DNA from: DASTQL01 sp035462375 | Lineage (GTDB): Bacteria > Actinomycetota > Actinomycetes > Jiangellales > Jiangellaceae | NCBI GenBank assembly: GCA_035462375.1 | Contig: DATHUJ010000057.1 | Span: 1-64,000, forward strand | Length of the DNA: 64,000 nt | Reading direction: 5' to 3' | Shown here: positions 6,834 through 17,697 of the stretch, piece by piece | Position numbering within the stretch: position 1 is the first letter of the stretch | How the letters are laid out: each line of letters opens with the position of its first letter | Notes under the pieces: model-generated | What the model saw: the letters and a program-made list of their open reading frames with translations, nothing else | Told to the model about the DNA's origin: nothing | Databases searched by the model: none | Translations under genes and position numbers: made by a program

Positions 6834-8026
6834 GCTTCCTCGGCCTCACCCTCCTGGACTGGTTCCTGCTCCTCCTGATCCTCGTCGTGGCGGTCACGGG
6901 CTGGACGCAGGGGTTCGTCGTGGGACTGCTGTCCTTCGTCGGCTTCGTCGGCGGGGCCGTCGGTGGCCTGCTGCTCGTCCCGGTGGTGCTGGGCGGGCTG
7001 GACCCCGGACTGGGGACCGCGGTGCTCGCCGTGGTCCTCGTGCTCATCACGGCGTCGGTCGGGCAGGCGCTCCTGGCCTGGGCGGGATCCGCGATCCGCG
7101 GCCGGGTCGCCGCCGGGCCCGCTCGCCGCGTCGACGCCGCCGGGGGGTCCCTGCTGGCCGTCGCGGGTCTGCTCCTCGCCGCCTGGGCGGTCGGCCTGGC
7201 CCTGGCGTCGTCCGCGATACCCACCGCAGCCTCCGCCGCCCGCGAGTCCGTGGTGCTCAGGGTCGTCGACGACGTGGTGCCCGTGTCACCGGACCGCCTG
7301 CGGGAGGCCTTCAAGTCGGTGGTGAGCGCAGGCAGCTTTCCCGAGGTCGTCGCGCCGTGGGTGCCGGAGCCCATCGTCGAGGTGGAGGCGCCCTCGCCGG
7401 TGCTCGGCCGGGACGAGGAGGTGCGGGCGGCCTCCGAGAGCGTCGCCAAGGTGGTCGGGCGGGCGGCCGCGTGCGGCAACATCCTCGAGGGCACCGCGTT
7501 CGTGGTGGCCCCCGAGCGGGTCATGACCAACGCCCATGTCGTGGCCGGCGTGCAGGCCCCGGCGGTCGGCCTGCCGGGCGAGCCGCCGCTGGAGGCCCAG
7601 GTGGTCTACTTCGACCCGTGGGTCGACGTCGCCGTGCTGGCCGTCCCCGGGCTCACCCGGCCGCCGCTGGAGTTTCGCGCGGATCCCGCCGCCGGGGCCG
7701 ACGCCGTCGTGGTGGGCTTCCCCAACAGCGGGCCGCTCACGGGCGAGCCGGCCCGGATCCGCAGCCAGCAGGTGCTCCTGGGCCGCGACATCTACGGCGA
7801 GGACCGGGTCGAGCGCGAGGTGATCTCGCTACGTGGCGACGTCGAGCCGGGGAACTCAGGCGGGCCGCTGCTGGCCGACGACGGCCGCGTGTACGGGGTG
7901 ATCTTCGCGGCCTCGCTGACCGACCCCGACACCGGCTACGCTCTCTCCCCCGCCGCGGTCGCGCCGGCGCTGTCGGCCGCGGCTGCCGGCAGCCCGGTCG
8001 ACACCGGTCGCTGTCTGGCCGGCTGA
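6830..8026 (+). CDS. marP: Membrane-anchored serine protease MarP
   Basis: A 398-residue protein with an N-terminal membrane domain of about four helices (CvpA-like, residues 5-145) and a periplasmic trypsin-like protease domain. The triad is His236 (TNAHVVAG), Asp266 (WVDVAVL) and Ser343 (GNSGGP), matching the known mycobacterial positions within one or two residues. Cys215 and Cys395 correspond to the disulfide that stabilises mycobacterial MarP. In M. tuberculosis this protease is needed for acid and oxidative stress survival and acts on cell-wall hydrolases; that role is inferred here by homology. The GTG start overlaps the NUDIX stop. It converges with the EphE-like gene across 23 bases. 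Confidence 0.95.
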   Translation: MSFLGLTLLDWFLLLLILVVAVTGWTQGFVVGLLSFVGFVGGAVGGLLLVPVVLGGLDPGLGTAVLAVVLVLITASVGQALLAWAGSAIRGRVAAGPARRVDAAGGSLLAVAGLLLAAWAVGLALASSAIPTAASAARESVVLRVVDDVVPVSPDRLREAFKSVVSAGSFPEVVAPWVPEPIVEVEAPSPVLGRDEEVRAASESVAKVVGRAAACGNILEGTAFVVAPERVMTNAHVVAGVQAPAVGLPGEPPLEAQVVYFDPWVDVAVLAVPGLTRPPLEFRADPAAGADAVVVGFPNSGPLTGEPARIRSQQVLLGRDIYGEDRVEREVISLRGDVEPGNSGGPLLADDGRVYGVIFAASLTDPDTGYALSPAAVAPALSAAAAGSPVDTGRCLAG

Positions 8027-8049
8027 GCCGAGTCGGAGGGGCTGAGAGA

Positions 8050-8976
8050 TCAGCGCGGCAGCTCGGCCAGCCACTCCAGCAGGACCCCGGTGAAGCGGTC
8101 GGGCTGCTCCTCGTGCGGGAAGTGCCCGGCGCCCTCGAGCAGGGTCCAGCGGTACGGGCCGGCCACGAACTCCGCTGACCCGGCCGCCGTCCGCACCAGC
8201 ACCGTACGGTCGAGGGCCCCGTGTACCTGCATCACCGGTTGCTCCACCGGTCGGCGCATCCGGGCGGCGAAGCGCCGCCCGTCCGCGCGTACCAGGGAGC
8301 GGACGGCCCACCGGTGGTACTCCAGCGCACAGTGCGGAGCGGGCCAGAGGTGCATGGCCGCCCGGTAGCGGGCGGCGGTCTCGGGGTCGGGGAACGCCGC
8401 GCCGGGCGCGGCCCAGCGTCGGAGCAGCGTCTCCACCAGGGCGCCGCCGTCCGCGACCAGTCGCCGTTCGGGCAGGACCGGTGCCTGGAAGCCCAGCATG
8501 TGACCGGCGGCGACGGTCTGGCGCAGGTCCCGCACCATCGCCCGGCGCAGGACCAGGGGGTGCGGCATGGAGACCGACACCACCGCCGCCACCGTGGCCG
8601 GGCGCAGCACCGCCGTGGCCCAGGCGACGTACGCACCCCAGCCGTGGCCGACGAGCACCGCGGAGCGTTCGCCCAGGGACCGCACCACCGCGGCGACGTC
8701 GGACGCCAGTGTGGTCGGGTCGTACCCGCGGGGCGTCTTGTCACTGCCGCCGAAGCCGCGCAGGTCCATGGCTGCACCGCGCCAGCCCTCAGCGGCGAGC
8801 GGGGGCAGCTGGTTCCGCCAGGCCCACCAGAACTCCGGGAACCCGTGGAGGAGGAGGACGAGGGGGCCGTCACCGCTCTCGGCCACATGGAAGCGTGCCC
8901 CGTTGGCTGCCACCTGGCGGTGCTGCCACGGACCGGCGACCTCGACGACGTCGCGGAGCGAGCCCCTGGAGCTCAC
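8050..8976 (-). CDS. EphE-like alpha/beta hydrolase lacking the nucleophile
   Basis: A 308-residue protein of the epoxide hydrolase/haloalkane dehalogenase branch, positional homologue of Rv3670 (EphE). It keeps the oxyanion motif HGFPEFWW (44-51), a late HGALDR acid region and the histidine in GAGHFPHE. The nucleophile elbow reads VGHGWGAY (Gly112 at the catalytic position) where active epoxide hydrolases have GHDWG. As written it cannot form the usual aspartyl-ester intermediate, so it may be a binding protein or use another mechanism. The GTG start at 8976 overlaps the stop of the holin-like gene, so the two are cotranscribed. Confidence 0.85.
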   Translation of the reverse strand: MSSRGSLRDVVEVAGPWQHRQVAANGARFHVAESGDGPLVLLLHGFPEFWWAWRNQLPPLAAEGWRGAAMDLRGFGGSDKTPRGYDPTTLASDVAAVVRSLGERSAVLVGHGWGAYVAWATAVLRPATVAAVVSVSMPHPLVLRRAMVRDLRQTVAAGHMLGFQAPVLPERRLVADGGALVETLLRRWAAPGAAFPDPETAARYRAAMHLWPAPHCALEYHRWAVRSLVRADGRRFAARMRRPVEQPVMQVHGALDRTVLVRTAAGSAEFVAGPYRWTLLEGAGHFPHEEQPDRFTGVLLEWLAELPR

Positions 8977-9383
8977 GACCCGCCGCGGCTCAGGACGCCC
9001 TTGGTCTCGGCCAGGCTGGCCTTGGTGCGCTCCGGCGGGGAGACCTTGCGCAGCTGCGAGCGGCCGACGAGCACGAGCACGAGCGCGACGAGGAGGTAGA
9101 CACCCGCCACCACGAGGAAGGCCAGCGCCGGGTGCAGGCCGGCGGCCACCAGCCCGTAGGCGGCCGCGATCGACAACAGGATGAAGGCCACGACGCCGAG
9201 GAAGCCGGCAGCGCCGAACATCCCGGCGCCCCTGCCGGCCGCGGCGGCGCTGTCCTTCAGCTCGGCCTTGGCCAGCTCCACCTCACCGCGGACCACCGCG
9301 GCGAACTCCCGCTGTGCCTGCACGACGAGCTGACCCACGGTGGGTTCGCCCGCTGCCGTCGTCACGGTCGGCTGCTCGCTCAT
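8973..9383 (-). CDS. Phage holin family (Act-type) membrane protein
   Basis: A 136-residue inner-membrane protein with two hydrophobic segments at about 56-80 and 86-111. It has an amphipathic N-terminal helix (LVVQAQREFAAVVRGEVELAKAEL) typical of the actinobacterial phage-holin-like/DUF1469 family. Despite the family name these chromosomal proteins are not phage genes; the M. tuberculosis equivalent is Rv3669, of unknown function. I chose the ATG at 9383 because AGGGAG precedes it. Its TGA overlaps the GTG of the EphE-like gene. Confidence 0.85.
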   Translation of the reverse strand: MSEQPTVTTAAGEPTVGQLVVQAQREFAAVVRGEVELAKAELKDSAAAAGRGAGMFGAAGFLGVVAFILLSIAAAYGLVAAGLHPALAFLVVAGVYLLVALVLVLVGRSQLRKVSPPERTKASLAETKGVLSRGGS

Positions 9384-9443
9384 CAAGGGTCTCCCTCAGG
9401 GCTCCGGGACCCCGCCGACCCTACCGGCGGGCTGTCCGTGCTC

Positions 9444-10787
9444 CTATGCCCGCCGCGGTGGTGTCTCACGCGGTGGGCCGCCCGGAGGCGGCGGGTCGGT
9501 GACGCCGGGCCGCTGGTAGACGTCCGGGATGCCGTCGAGGTCGTCGTCGCGCTCGTCCTCGTCACGGATCCGCCGGTAGACCGTGTTGCGCATGCGCAGG
9601 ATCACGGTCGCTCCGAGCGCGGCGATCAGGGACGCCACCAGGACCGAGGCCTTGGCCAGGTCGGTGGGTCCGTTGTCTCCCCGGAAGGCCAGGTCGCTGA
9701 TCAGCAGCGAGACCGTGAAGCCGATCCCGGCGAGCATGGACAGGCCCAGCACGTCGCCCCACGTCAGGTCGGGGTTGAGCTGGGCCCGGGTGAAGCGGAA
9801 GGTCAGGTAGGAGCCGCCGAAGATCCCGATCGTCTTGCCCGCGACCAGCCCGAGCACGATGCCCAGCCCTACCGGCTCGGTGAAGACGGCCGCGAGCTCC
9901 TCGCGCGACACGGGCACACCGGCCGCGAACAGGGCGAACAGCGGCACGCACACGGCCGCCGAGAAGGGCTGCACCCGGTGCTCCAGCGTCTCCGCCGGGG
10001 AGTGGTCCTCGCCCTCGTCGTGCACGACCCGGGTGAGCAGCCCGACCGCGATGCCGGCCACGGTGGCGTGCACACCGCTCGCGTGGACCAGTGCCCAGAC
10101 CGCCAGGCCGATGGGCAGGTAGATCCACCACCCGCGGACTCGCCGGGACTGCAGCACGGCGTAGACGGCGAGCAACCCGACCGCGGCCGCGAGCGGCACG
10201 ATCTCCAGGTCGCTGGTGAAGAAGATGGCGATGATGATGATCGCGAGCAGGTCGTCGACCACGGCCAGGGTCAGCAGGAAGGCCCGCAACGCGGTCGGCA
10301 GGGCCGATCCGATGACGGCGAGCACGGCGAGCGCGAAGGCGATGTCGGTCGCAGTCGGGATCGCCCAGCCGCGCAGGTCGCCCCCGCTCAGGTTGACCGC
10401 CACGTAGATGGCGGCCGGCACGGCCATGCCGCAGACGGCGGCCACGACGGGCAGGGCCGCCGCCGCCGGGTTGGACAACGAGCCGACGACCAGCTCGCGC
10501 TTCAGCTCGAGCCCCGCGACGAGGAAGAACACCGCCAGCAGGCCGTCGGCGGTCCAGTGCGCCAGGTCGAGGTCGAGGTGCAGCGCGCCGGGGCCGAAGG
10601 TCAGCTCCGAGAGCTCCCGGTAGGAGTCGGCGAAGGCGCTGTTGGCCCACACCAGCGCCACCACCGTGGCGGCCAGCATGAGCAGGCCGCCGGTGGTCTC
10701 GTTGCGGAGGAAGCCGGTGAGCGTGGTCCGCTCGGTGACCGGCAGCCGGACCAGGAACCCGCCGTGACGGCTCTCGTCGTGACTCAC
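9444..10787 (-). CDS. nhaA: Na+/H+ antiporter NhaA
   Basis: A 447-residue NhaA antiporter with about 12 membrane helices that exchanges external protons for internal sodium. Diagnostic motifs are FFLVAGLELKRELVVG in the first third and TLAVVDDLLAIIIIA, which holds the Asp-Asp pair of the transport site. WAIPTATDIAFALAVLA precedes it. The C-terminus has a hydrophilic tail (about 45 residues rich in Arg, Asp, Pro) not present in E. coli NhaA. Start GTG at 10787, with GGAGG 5 bases upstream; GTG at 10793 is possible. It is a single gene with no obvious regulator beside it. Confidence 0.95.
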   Translation of the reverse strand: MSHDESRHGGFLVRLPVTERTTLTGFLRNETTGGLLMLAATVVALVWANSAFADSYRELSELTFGPGALHLDLDLAHWTADGLLAVFFLVAGLELKRELVVGSLSNPAAAALPVVAAVCGMAVPAAIYVAVNLSGGDLRGWAIPTATDIAFALAVLAVIGSALPTALRAFLLTLAVVDDLLAIIIIAIFFTSDLEIVPLAAAVGLLAVYAVLQSRRVRGWWIYLPIGLAVWALVHASGVHATVAGIAVGLLTRVVHDEGEDHSPAETLEHRVQPFSAAVCVPLFALFAAGVPVSREELAAVFTEPVGLGIVLGLVAGKTIGIFGGSYLTFRFTRAQLNPDLTWGDVLGLSMLAGIGFTVSLLISDLAFRGDNGPTDLAKASVLVASLIAALGATVILRMRNTVYRRIRDEDERDDDLDGIPDVYQRPGVTDPPPPGGPPRETPPRRA

Positions 10788-10916
10788 GCTCACCTCCGGT
10801 CGTCTCGCCGAGCCGACCCGCCGGCCCTGGAGCCCGGAGGCCCCGGCCGGCCCCAGGCTACCTGCGCCGTGCGCCTCCACCGGAACGGCCTGCGCCCGCT
10901 CCAGTACGGGCTGTGG

Positions 10917-11489
10917 TCACCCTCCGCGGTCGTCGACCAGGTCCGATGGCACCACGTCGACGGCGTACGGGCGGCTGAGCCGGGCCCCGTCGCCGCCGGT
11001 GACCCGGGCCACCTCCTCGTACCCGCCGTCCGGGGCCAGCTCCCAGGCCGTGAGCGACGGCTCGCCTGGGTCGACCACCCAGTACGACGGGGTGCCGGCG
11101 GCCCGGAAGCGGTCGCGCTTGACCGTGATGTCGATCCGCCGGGTGCTCGGCGAGAGGACCTCGACGGCGAGCACCGGAGCCCCGGACAGCTCACGCTCGG
11201 TGAAGTCCGAGCGCCGCGCCACCAGGAGATCGGGCAGGAGCACGGTGTCCGCACCCAGCACGACGTCGAAGGGCGCGACGACGACCTCGAGGTCGCTCGG
11301 GCAGGCGTCGTCGAGCAGCCGGGCCAGGCGGAAGGCCGCCCGCTGGTGGGACAGCCGTGGCGCGGGGCTCACCAGCAGGCTTCCGTCGAGCAGCTCGTAG
11401 CGGTGCCCGTCATCGGGCATGCGGTCGAGGTCGTCGCGCACGAGCGGCCGCCCCCAGGGCAGCCCGGTCGCCGCGGTCATGGTCGCCAT
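10917..11489 (-). CDS. Uma2 family (restriction endonuclease-like) protein
   Basis: A 190-residue protein of the Uma2/DUF820 family, a PD-(D/E)XK nuclease-like fold that is common in cyanobacteria and GC-rich actinobacteria. Motifs include YELLDGSLLVSPAP, the core PDLLVARR, then VLAVEVLSPSTRRIDITVK with the putative Asp...Glu-x-Lys-like metal site, and YWVVDP. No biochemical role is established for the family. It is a single gene between nhaA and acsA. The ATG at 11489 has GGAGG upstream. No IS ends flank it. Confidence 0.85.
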   Translation of the reverse strand: MATMTAATGLPWGRPLVRDDLDRMPDDGHRYELLDGSLLVSPAPRLSHQRAAFRLARLLDDACPSDLEVVVAPFDVVLGADTVLLPDLLVARRSDFTERELSGAPVLAVEVLSPSTRRIDITVKRDRFRAAGTPSYWVVDPGEPSLTAWELAPDGGYEEVARVTGGDGARLSRPYAVDVVPSDLVDDRGG

Positions 11490-11585
11490 GGTGCCCCCTC
11501 CGGTCCATGGCCGACCATCCTGGACGCGACGGGGCCATCGCCGCGGACGTCCTCCACAGCGGCGGCCCGCCCGTACGGGAGGTGG

Positions 11586-13562
<1,977 letters not shown>

Positions 13563-13687
13563 GTGGTCGACTCCTGTGTCGTCGGGTCGGGGTCGAGGGC
13601 GCTGCCCGCTGCGCACTACCCCACCACCGCTCGTACGGGCCGGACAAGGGGCAGGGGTGCGCGGGGGTTGGAGCTCGGGGTGGGCAG

Positions 13688-15301
13688 TCAGTGCGAGACC
13701 GCCTTCTCGCTCCCGGCGCCGGTGAGCGAGCGGACCTCCATCTCGGCGTACTTGGCCTTGTCGAACTCCTTGGAGGTGACTGCGCCGATGAAGCCGAGCA
13801 GGAAGCCGGCGGGGATGGAGACCAGGCCGGGGTTGTCGAGCGGGAACCAGGAGAAGTCCACGTCCTGCAGCATCGACGGGCTGCGCCCGGTGACCGGGTC
13901 GACCGGCTTGCCGGAGACCACGGGGGAGAACACGATCAGGGTGACGGCCGTGACCAGGCCGCCGTAGATGCTCCAGACGGCGCCGCGGGTGTTGAAACGC
14001 TTCCAGAACAGCGAGTAGAGCAGCACCGGCAGGTTGGCGCTCGCGGCCACCGCGAAGGCGAGGGCGACCAGGAAGGCGATGTTCTGGCCGTTGGCGAGGA
14101 TGCCGCCGACGATGGACACCAGCCCGATCACCACGGCGGTGATCCGCGCGACCTTGACCTCGTCGTTGGGGCTGACGTCGCCCTTCTTGATGACGCTGGC
14201 GTAAACGTCGTGGGCGAAGGACGCGGCCGCGGTGATGGTCAGCCCGGCGACGACTGCGAGGATCGTCGCGAAGGCGACCGCGGCGATGACGCCGAGCAGC
14301 AGGGTCCCACCAAGCTCGAAGGCCAGCAGTGGCGCCGCGGCGTTGGCCCCGCCGGGCGCGGTCTTGATCACGTCGGGGCCGACGATCGCGCCGGCGCCGT
14401 AGCCCAGGACCAGGGTGAAGAGGTAGAAGAGGCCGATCAGCCCGATCGCCCACGTCACCGACCGGCGCGCCTCCTTGGCATTGGGCACGGTGTAGAAGCG
14501 CATGAGCACGTGCGGCAGACCGGCGGTGCCGAGCACGAGGGCCATCGAGAGCGAGATGAAGTCCAGCTTGGACAGCCCCGACGCGCCGTAGCGGCCCATC
14601 GGGTCGAGCAACGCCGCGCCGGCCTCGCCCGCCTGGGTGACCGCGTCGCCCATGAGCGCCGAGGGGTTGAAGCCGTACATCGCGAGGACCCAGACGGTCA
14701 TGATCCCGGCCCCGGCGATGAGCAGGACGGCCTTGATGATCTGGACCCAGGTGGTCCCCTTCATGCCGCCGACGAGGACGTAGAAGATCATGATCGCGCC
14801 GACCACGACGATGACGACGCTCTGCAGCGCGCGGTCGGTGATCCCCATGAGGAGCGCGACCAGGCCGCCGGCTCCGGCCATCTGGGCCAGCAGGTAGAAG
14901 AACGAGACCGCGAGGGTCGACGTGGCTGCCGCCGTACGGACCGGGCGCTGGCGCATCCGGAAGGACAGGACGTCGGCCATGGTGAAGCGCCCGGTGTTGC
15001 GCAGCAGCTCGGCGACGAGCAGGAGCGCTACGAGCCACGCGACCAGGAAGCCGATCGAGTAGAGGAAGCCGTCGTAGCCGTACAGGGCGATGGCGCCGGC
15101 GATGCCGAGGAACGAGGCGGCGGAGAGGTAGTCGCCGGCGATGGCGACGCCGTTCTGCGGACCGCTGAAGGCGCGGCCGGCCGCGTAGTAGTCGGCGGCG
15201 CTGCGGTTCTGCCGCGACGCGCGCATGACGATGACCAGCGTGCCCACCACGAAGAGCCCGAAGATCGCCATGTTGACGAGCGGGCTGCCGATGTCGGTCA
15301 C
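13688..15301 (-). CDS. actP: Cation/acetate symporter (SSS family)
   Basis: A 537-residue sodium:solute symporter family permease with about 13 membrane helices. Features shared with ActP are VAIAGDYLSAASFLGIAG in helix 2, GLPHVLMRFYTVPNAKEARRS in the middle and ALAFAVAASANLPVLLYSLFW late. It probably imports acetate and other short monocarboxylates. The GTG start overlaps the stop of the DUF485 gene (GTGA), the standard DUF485-ActP arrangement. AcsA follows on the same strand, which supports acetate as the substrate. Confidence 0.93.
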   Translation of the reverse strand: MTDIGSPLVNMAIFGLFVVGTLVIVMRASRQNRSAADYYAAGRAFSGPQNGVAIAGDYLSAASFLGIAGAIALYGYDGFLYSIGFLVAWLVALLLVAELLRNTGRFTMADVLSFRMRQRPVRTAAATSTLAVSFFYLLAQMAGAGGLVALLMGITDRALQSVVIVVVGAIMIFYVLVGGMKGTTWVQIIKAVLLIAGAGIMTVWVLAMYGFNPSALMGDAVTQAGEAGAALLDPMGRYGASGLSKLDFISLSMALVLGTAGLPHVLMRFYTVPNAKEARRSVTWAIGLIGLFYLFTLVLGYGAGAIVGPDVIKTAPGGANAAAPLLAFELGGTLLLGVIAAVAFATILAVVAGLTITAAASFAHDVYASVIKKGDVSPNDEVKVARITAVVIGLVSIVGGILANGQNIAFLVALAFAVAASANLPVLLYSLFWKRFNTRGAVWSIYGGLVTAVTLIVFSPVVSGKPVDPVTGRSPSMLQDVDFSWFPLDNPGLVSIPAGFLLGFIGAVTSKEFDKAKYAEMEVRSLTGAGSEKAVSH

Positions 15302-15654
15302 GGGTGCTCCCCCTCCAGCTCGTGGCGCAGTCGCTCCGCCAGCGGGTCAAGGCTGCGGTCGGCGTGCCGGATGTACAGCCAGGTGATCAGGAACGTCGAG
15401 GCGAACTGCCCGAGGCCCAGGAGGAGCCCGACGTTGATGTTGCCGAAGACCTTCGTGCTCATGAGGTCCACCGCGTAGGTCGACAGCAGCACGTAGGCGA
15501 AGTACCAGGCGAGGAAGGCCGCGGTCATCGGGAACGCGAAGGCCCGGAAGCGGCGCCGGAGCTCGGCGAACTCCGGGCTCGCCTGCACCCTCTCGTACTC
15601 GTCCGCGCTGGGGCCGTGGTGGCCCCGGCGGGTCGTGTGGTCCAGCGTGGTCAT
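15298..15654 (-). CDS. DUF485 family membrane protein
   Basis: A 118-residue DUF485 protein with two membrane helices (about 43-66 and 79-103). It begins with a charged segment containing SPEFAELRRRFRAFAFPMT, the family signature. DUF485 proteins (YjcH type) are the small partners of ActP-type symporters; their exact function is unknown. ATG at 15654 with GAGGAGT at good spacing, which rules out the longer open frame. It is coupled to actP by a GTGA overlap. Confidence 0.92.
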   Translation of the reverse strand: MTTLDHTTRRGHHGPSADEYERVQASPEFAELRRRFRAFAFPMTAAFLAWYFAYVLLSTYAVDLMSTKVFGNINVGLLLGLGQFASTFLITWLYIRHADRSLDPLAERLRHELEGEHP

Positions 15655-15846
15655 GAGTACTCCTCGGCGGGCGGCGGGGCCGCAGCGGCCCGGGTGGGTG
15701 ACGCGCGTCACGCTAGGAGCGGGTCGGGGCCCCCGGGAGGGGTGCGGGCACCTGCTGCGATCAGCGGGCCCGACGCCGCGATCGCCGGGAGAGCGGGGTG
15801 CGACGAGCGGTCGCCCTCGCGCGATGAGCGGCCACCGCCTCCCCAC

Positions 15847-15928
15847 TGATCACGGCAGCCGCGTAAGTGGTGGCCGAGCCAGGGGAATTCGCCGCGGCGC
15901 GCACCCATCTACGCGGCTGCCGTGATCA
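15847..15928 (-). terminator. Long perfect inverted repeat, putative terminator
   Basis: Two 19-base arms, 15847-15865 and 15910-15928, are exact reverse complements with a 44-base loop. The element begins 15 bases after the stop of the minus-strand symporter gene (15943) and lies upstream of the DUF485 gene. It probably separates the two symporter operons. Both arms start with TGATCA at their outer end, as in the hairpin at 932-988. A regulator site or small mobile repeat is an alternative. Confidence 0.5.
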
Positions 15929-15942
15929 TTGGGGCCACGCGG

Positions 15943-17697
15943 TCAGCGGGGGCGGCGCTCGGGGTGCCAGTCACCCCGGTCCACGTCGAGCACCTCGGGG
16001 GCGTGCAGGCGCACCATCGTCCGGGCGACGCCGGGGGCCACCCGACGGGGCGTGGCCAGCGACACCGCCACCATCACCAGGAAGGCGGTGGGCAGCGTCC
16101 AGGCCGCCGGCTGCGCCAGCAGGGCGCCCGGCAGCCCGTCCAGCGGGCCCGCCACGATCGTCACCAGGACCGCCGCCGTCGCCAGGCCGCCCCCCGTGGC
16201 GAGCCCGGCCAGCGCCCCCACGTCGGTCAGCCGCCGCCACCAGATGCCGAGCAGCAGCAGCGGGCAGAAGGACGACGCCGCGACCGCGAAGGCCAGCCCG
16301 ACCACGTCGGCCACCCCCAGCCGCTGGCCGAGGAGCGCCAGCCCGAAGGGCACCAGCACCGCCACCACCGTCGCCACCCGGAAGGCCCGTACGCTCGCGG
16401 CCGACGCCCTGGACCATGGCCGCAGCAGGTCCTGGGTGAGGACGCCGGCCACCGACACGGTCAGCCCCGACGACGTGGACAGGAACGCCGCGAAGGCTCC
16501 CGCCGTCACCAGGGCCCCGAGGAGCTCGCCGCCGATACCGTCGACCATCCGCCCCGGCAGGACCAGGACGACGGCGTCCGTACGGCCGGTGAGCAGCAGG
16601 TCCGGGGCGTAGAGCCGGCCCAGCACCCCGTACACGGTCGGCCACAGGTAGAACAGCCCCAGCAGGACCAGCACGACCAGGGTCGTCCGGCGGGCGGCGC
16701 GGCCGTCCGGGTTGGTGTAGAAGCGCACGAGCACGTGCGGGAGCCCCATCGTGCCGAAGAAGAGCGCGAGCACCAGCGAGTACGTCGCGTAGAGCGAGTA
16801 GTCGCGGCCACCCTCCAGCGGCAGCGCCCAGGTGTCACCGGTGACCGGTGTGAGCCGGTCGACGTGCGGTACCGGCGCCCCGGCCGGGAAGGTCAGCACG
16901 GCACCCTCGGCGATGTCGTGCACCCCCGCCTCCAGCACCAGCGGTCCGCTCACCTGCTCGCCGTCCACGGAGCCCTCCGCCTGCAGCACCACCGGCTCCA
17001 CCACCTCGACCGTCACGTCGAGCGTCACCTCGACCCGGGTCGTCTCGGGGAAGGCGGGCACGTCCCCTCGTACGGCGGGGGCACCGTCGGCCTGCCAGGC
17101 GAGCAGCAGGAACACCACCGGGACGGCGATGGCCGTGAGCTTGAGCCAGTACTGGAACGCCTGGACGAAGGTGATGCTGCGCATGCCGCCCGACAGGACG
17201 TTCACCAGGACGACGACCGCGACGAGCGCGGCCCCCGCCCAGACGGGGGCCCCGGTGACGGTCCGCAGAGTCAGTCCTGCGGCCTGGAACTGCGGCAGGA
17301 GGTAGAGCCAGCCGATGAGGACCACGAGGACGCTCGCCAGCCGCCGTACGGCGAGGGACTCCAGCCGCGCCTCCGCGAAGTCGGGAAGCGTGTACGCGCC
17401 GGAGCGGCGGAGCGGGGCGGCCACGAACACGAGCAGCACCAGGTACCCGGCGGTGTAACCCACCGGGAACCACAGCATGTCCGAGCCGTACGCGAGCACC
17501 AGGCCGGCGACCCCCAGGAACGAGGCCGCCGACAGGTACTCGCCGCCGATGGCCGAGGCGTTCCACCACGGCGTCACGGTCCGCGAGGCGACGTAGAAGT
17601 CGCTCGTCGTCCGGGCGATCCGCAGGCCGTAGGCGCCGATGAGCACAGTCGCCAGTGCCGTCGCGGCGACGGCAGCCAGGGCCAGCGACCTGTTCAC
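15943..17697 (-). CDS. Sodium:solute symporter family permease
   Basis: A 584-residue SSS permease related to ActP (SAIGGEYLSAASFLGVAG; GLPHVLVRFYTNPDGRAAR; AFAVAASSFCPLLLLG). It is longer than the acetate permease because of a hydrophilic, beta-rich insertion at about residues 215-300, predicted to lie outside between membrane helices in the first half. The substrate is unknown; monocarboxylates are likely. The GTG start overlaps the stop of a small DUF485-like gene. Upstream in the same operon lie a LytTR response regulator and a LytS-type kinase, an arrangement typical of substrate-induced carboxylate permeases. Confidence 0.88.
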   Translation of the reverse strand: MNRSLALAAVAATALATVLIGAYGLRIARTTSDFYVASRTVTPWWNASAIGGEYLSAASFLGVAGLVLAYGSDMLWFPVGYTAGYLVLLVFVAAPLRRSGAYTLPDFAEARLESLAVRRLASVLVVLIGWLYLLPQFQAAGLTLRTVTGAPVWAGAALVAVVVLVNVLSGGMRSITFVQAFQYWLKLTAIAVPVVFLLLAWQADGAPAVRGDVPAFPETTRVEVTLDVTVEVVEPVVLQAEGSVDGEQVSGPLVLEAGVHDIAEGAVLTFPAGAPVPHVDRLTPVTGDTWALPLEGGRDYSLYATYSLVLALFFGTMGLPHVLVRFYTNPDGRAARRTTLVVLVLLGLFYLWPTVYGVLGRLYAPDLLLTGRTDAVVLVLPGRMVDGIGGELLGALVTAGAFAAFLSTSSGLTVSVAGVLTQDLLRPWSRASAASVRAFRVATVVAVLVPFGLALLGQRLGVADVVGLAFAVAASSFCPLLLLGIWWRRLTDVGALAGLATGGGLATAAVLVTIVAGPLDGLPGALLAQPAAWTLPTAFLVMVAVSLATPRRVAPGVARTMVRLHAPEVLDVDRGDWHPERRPR

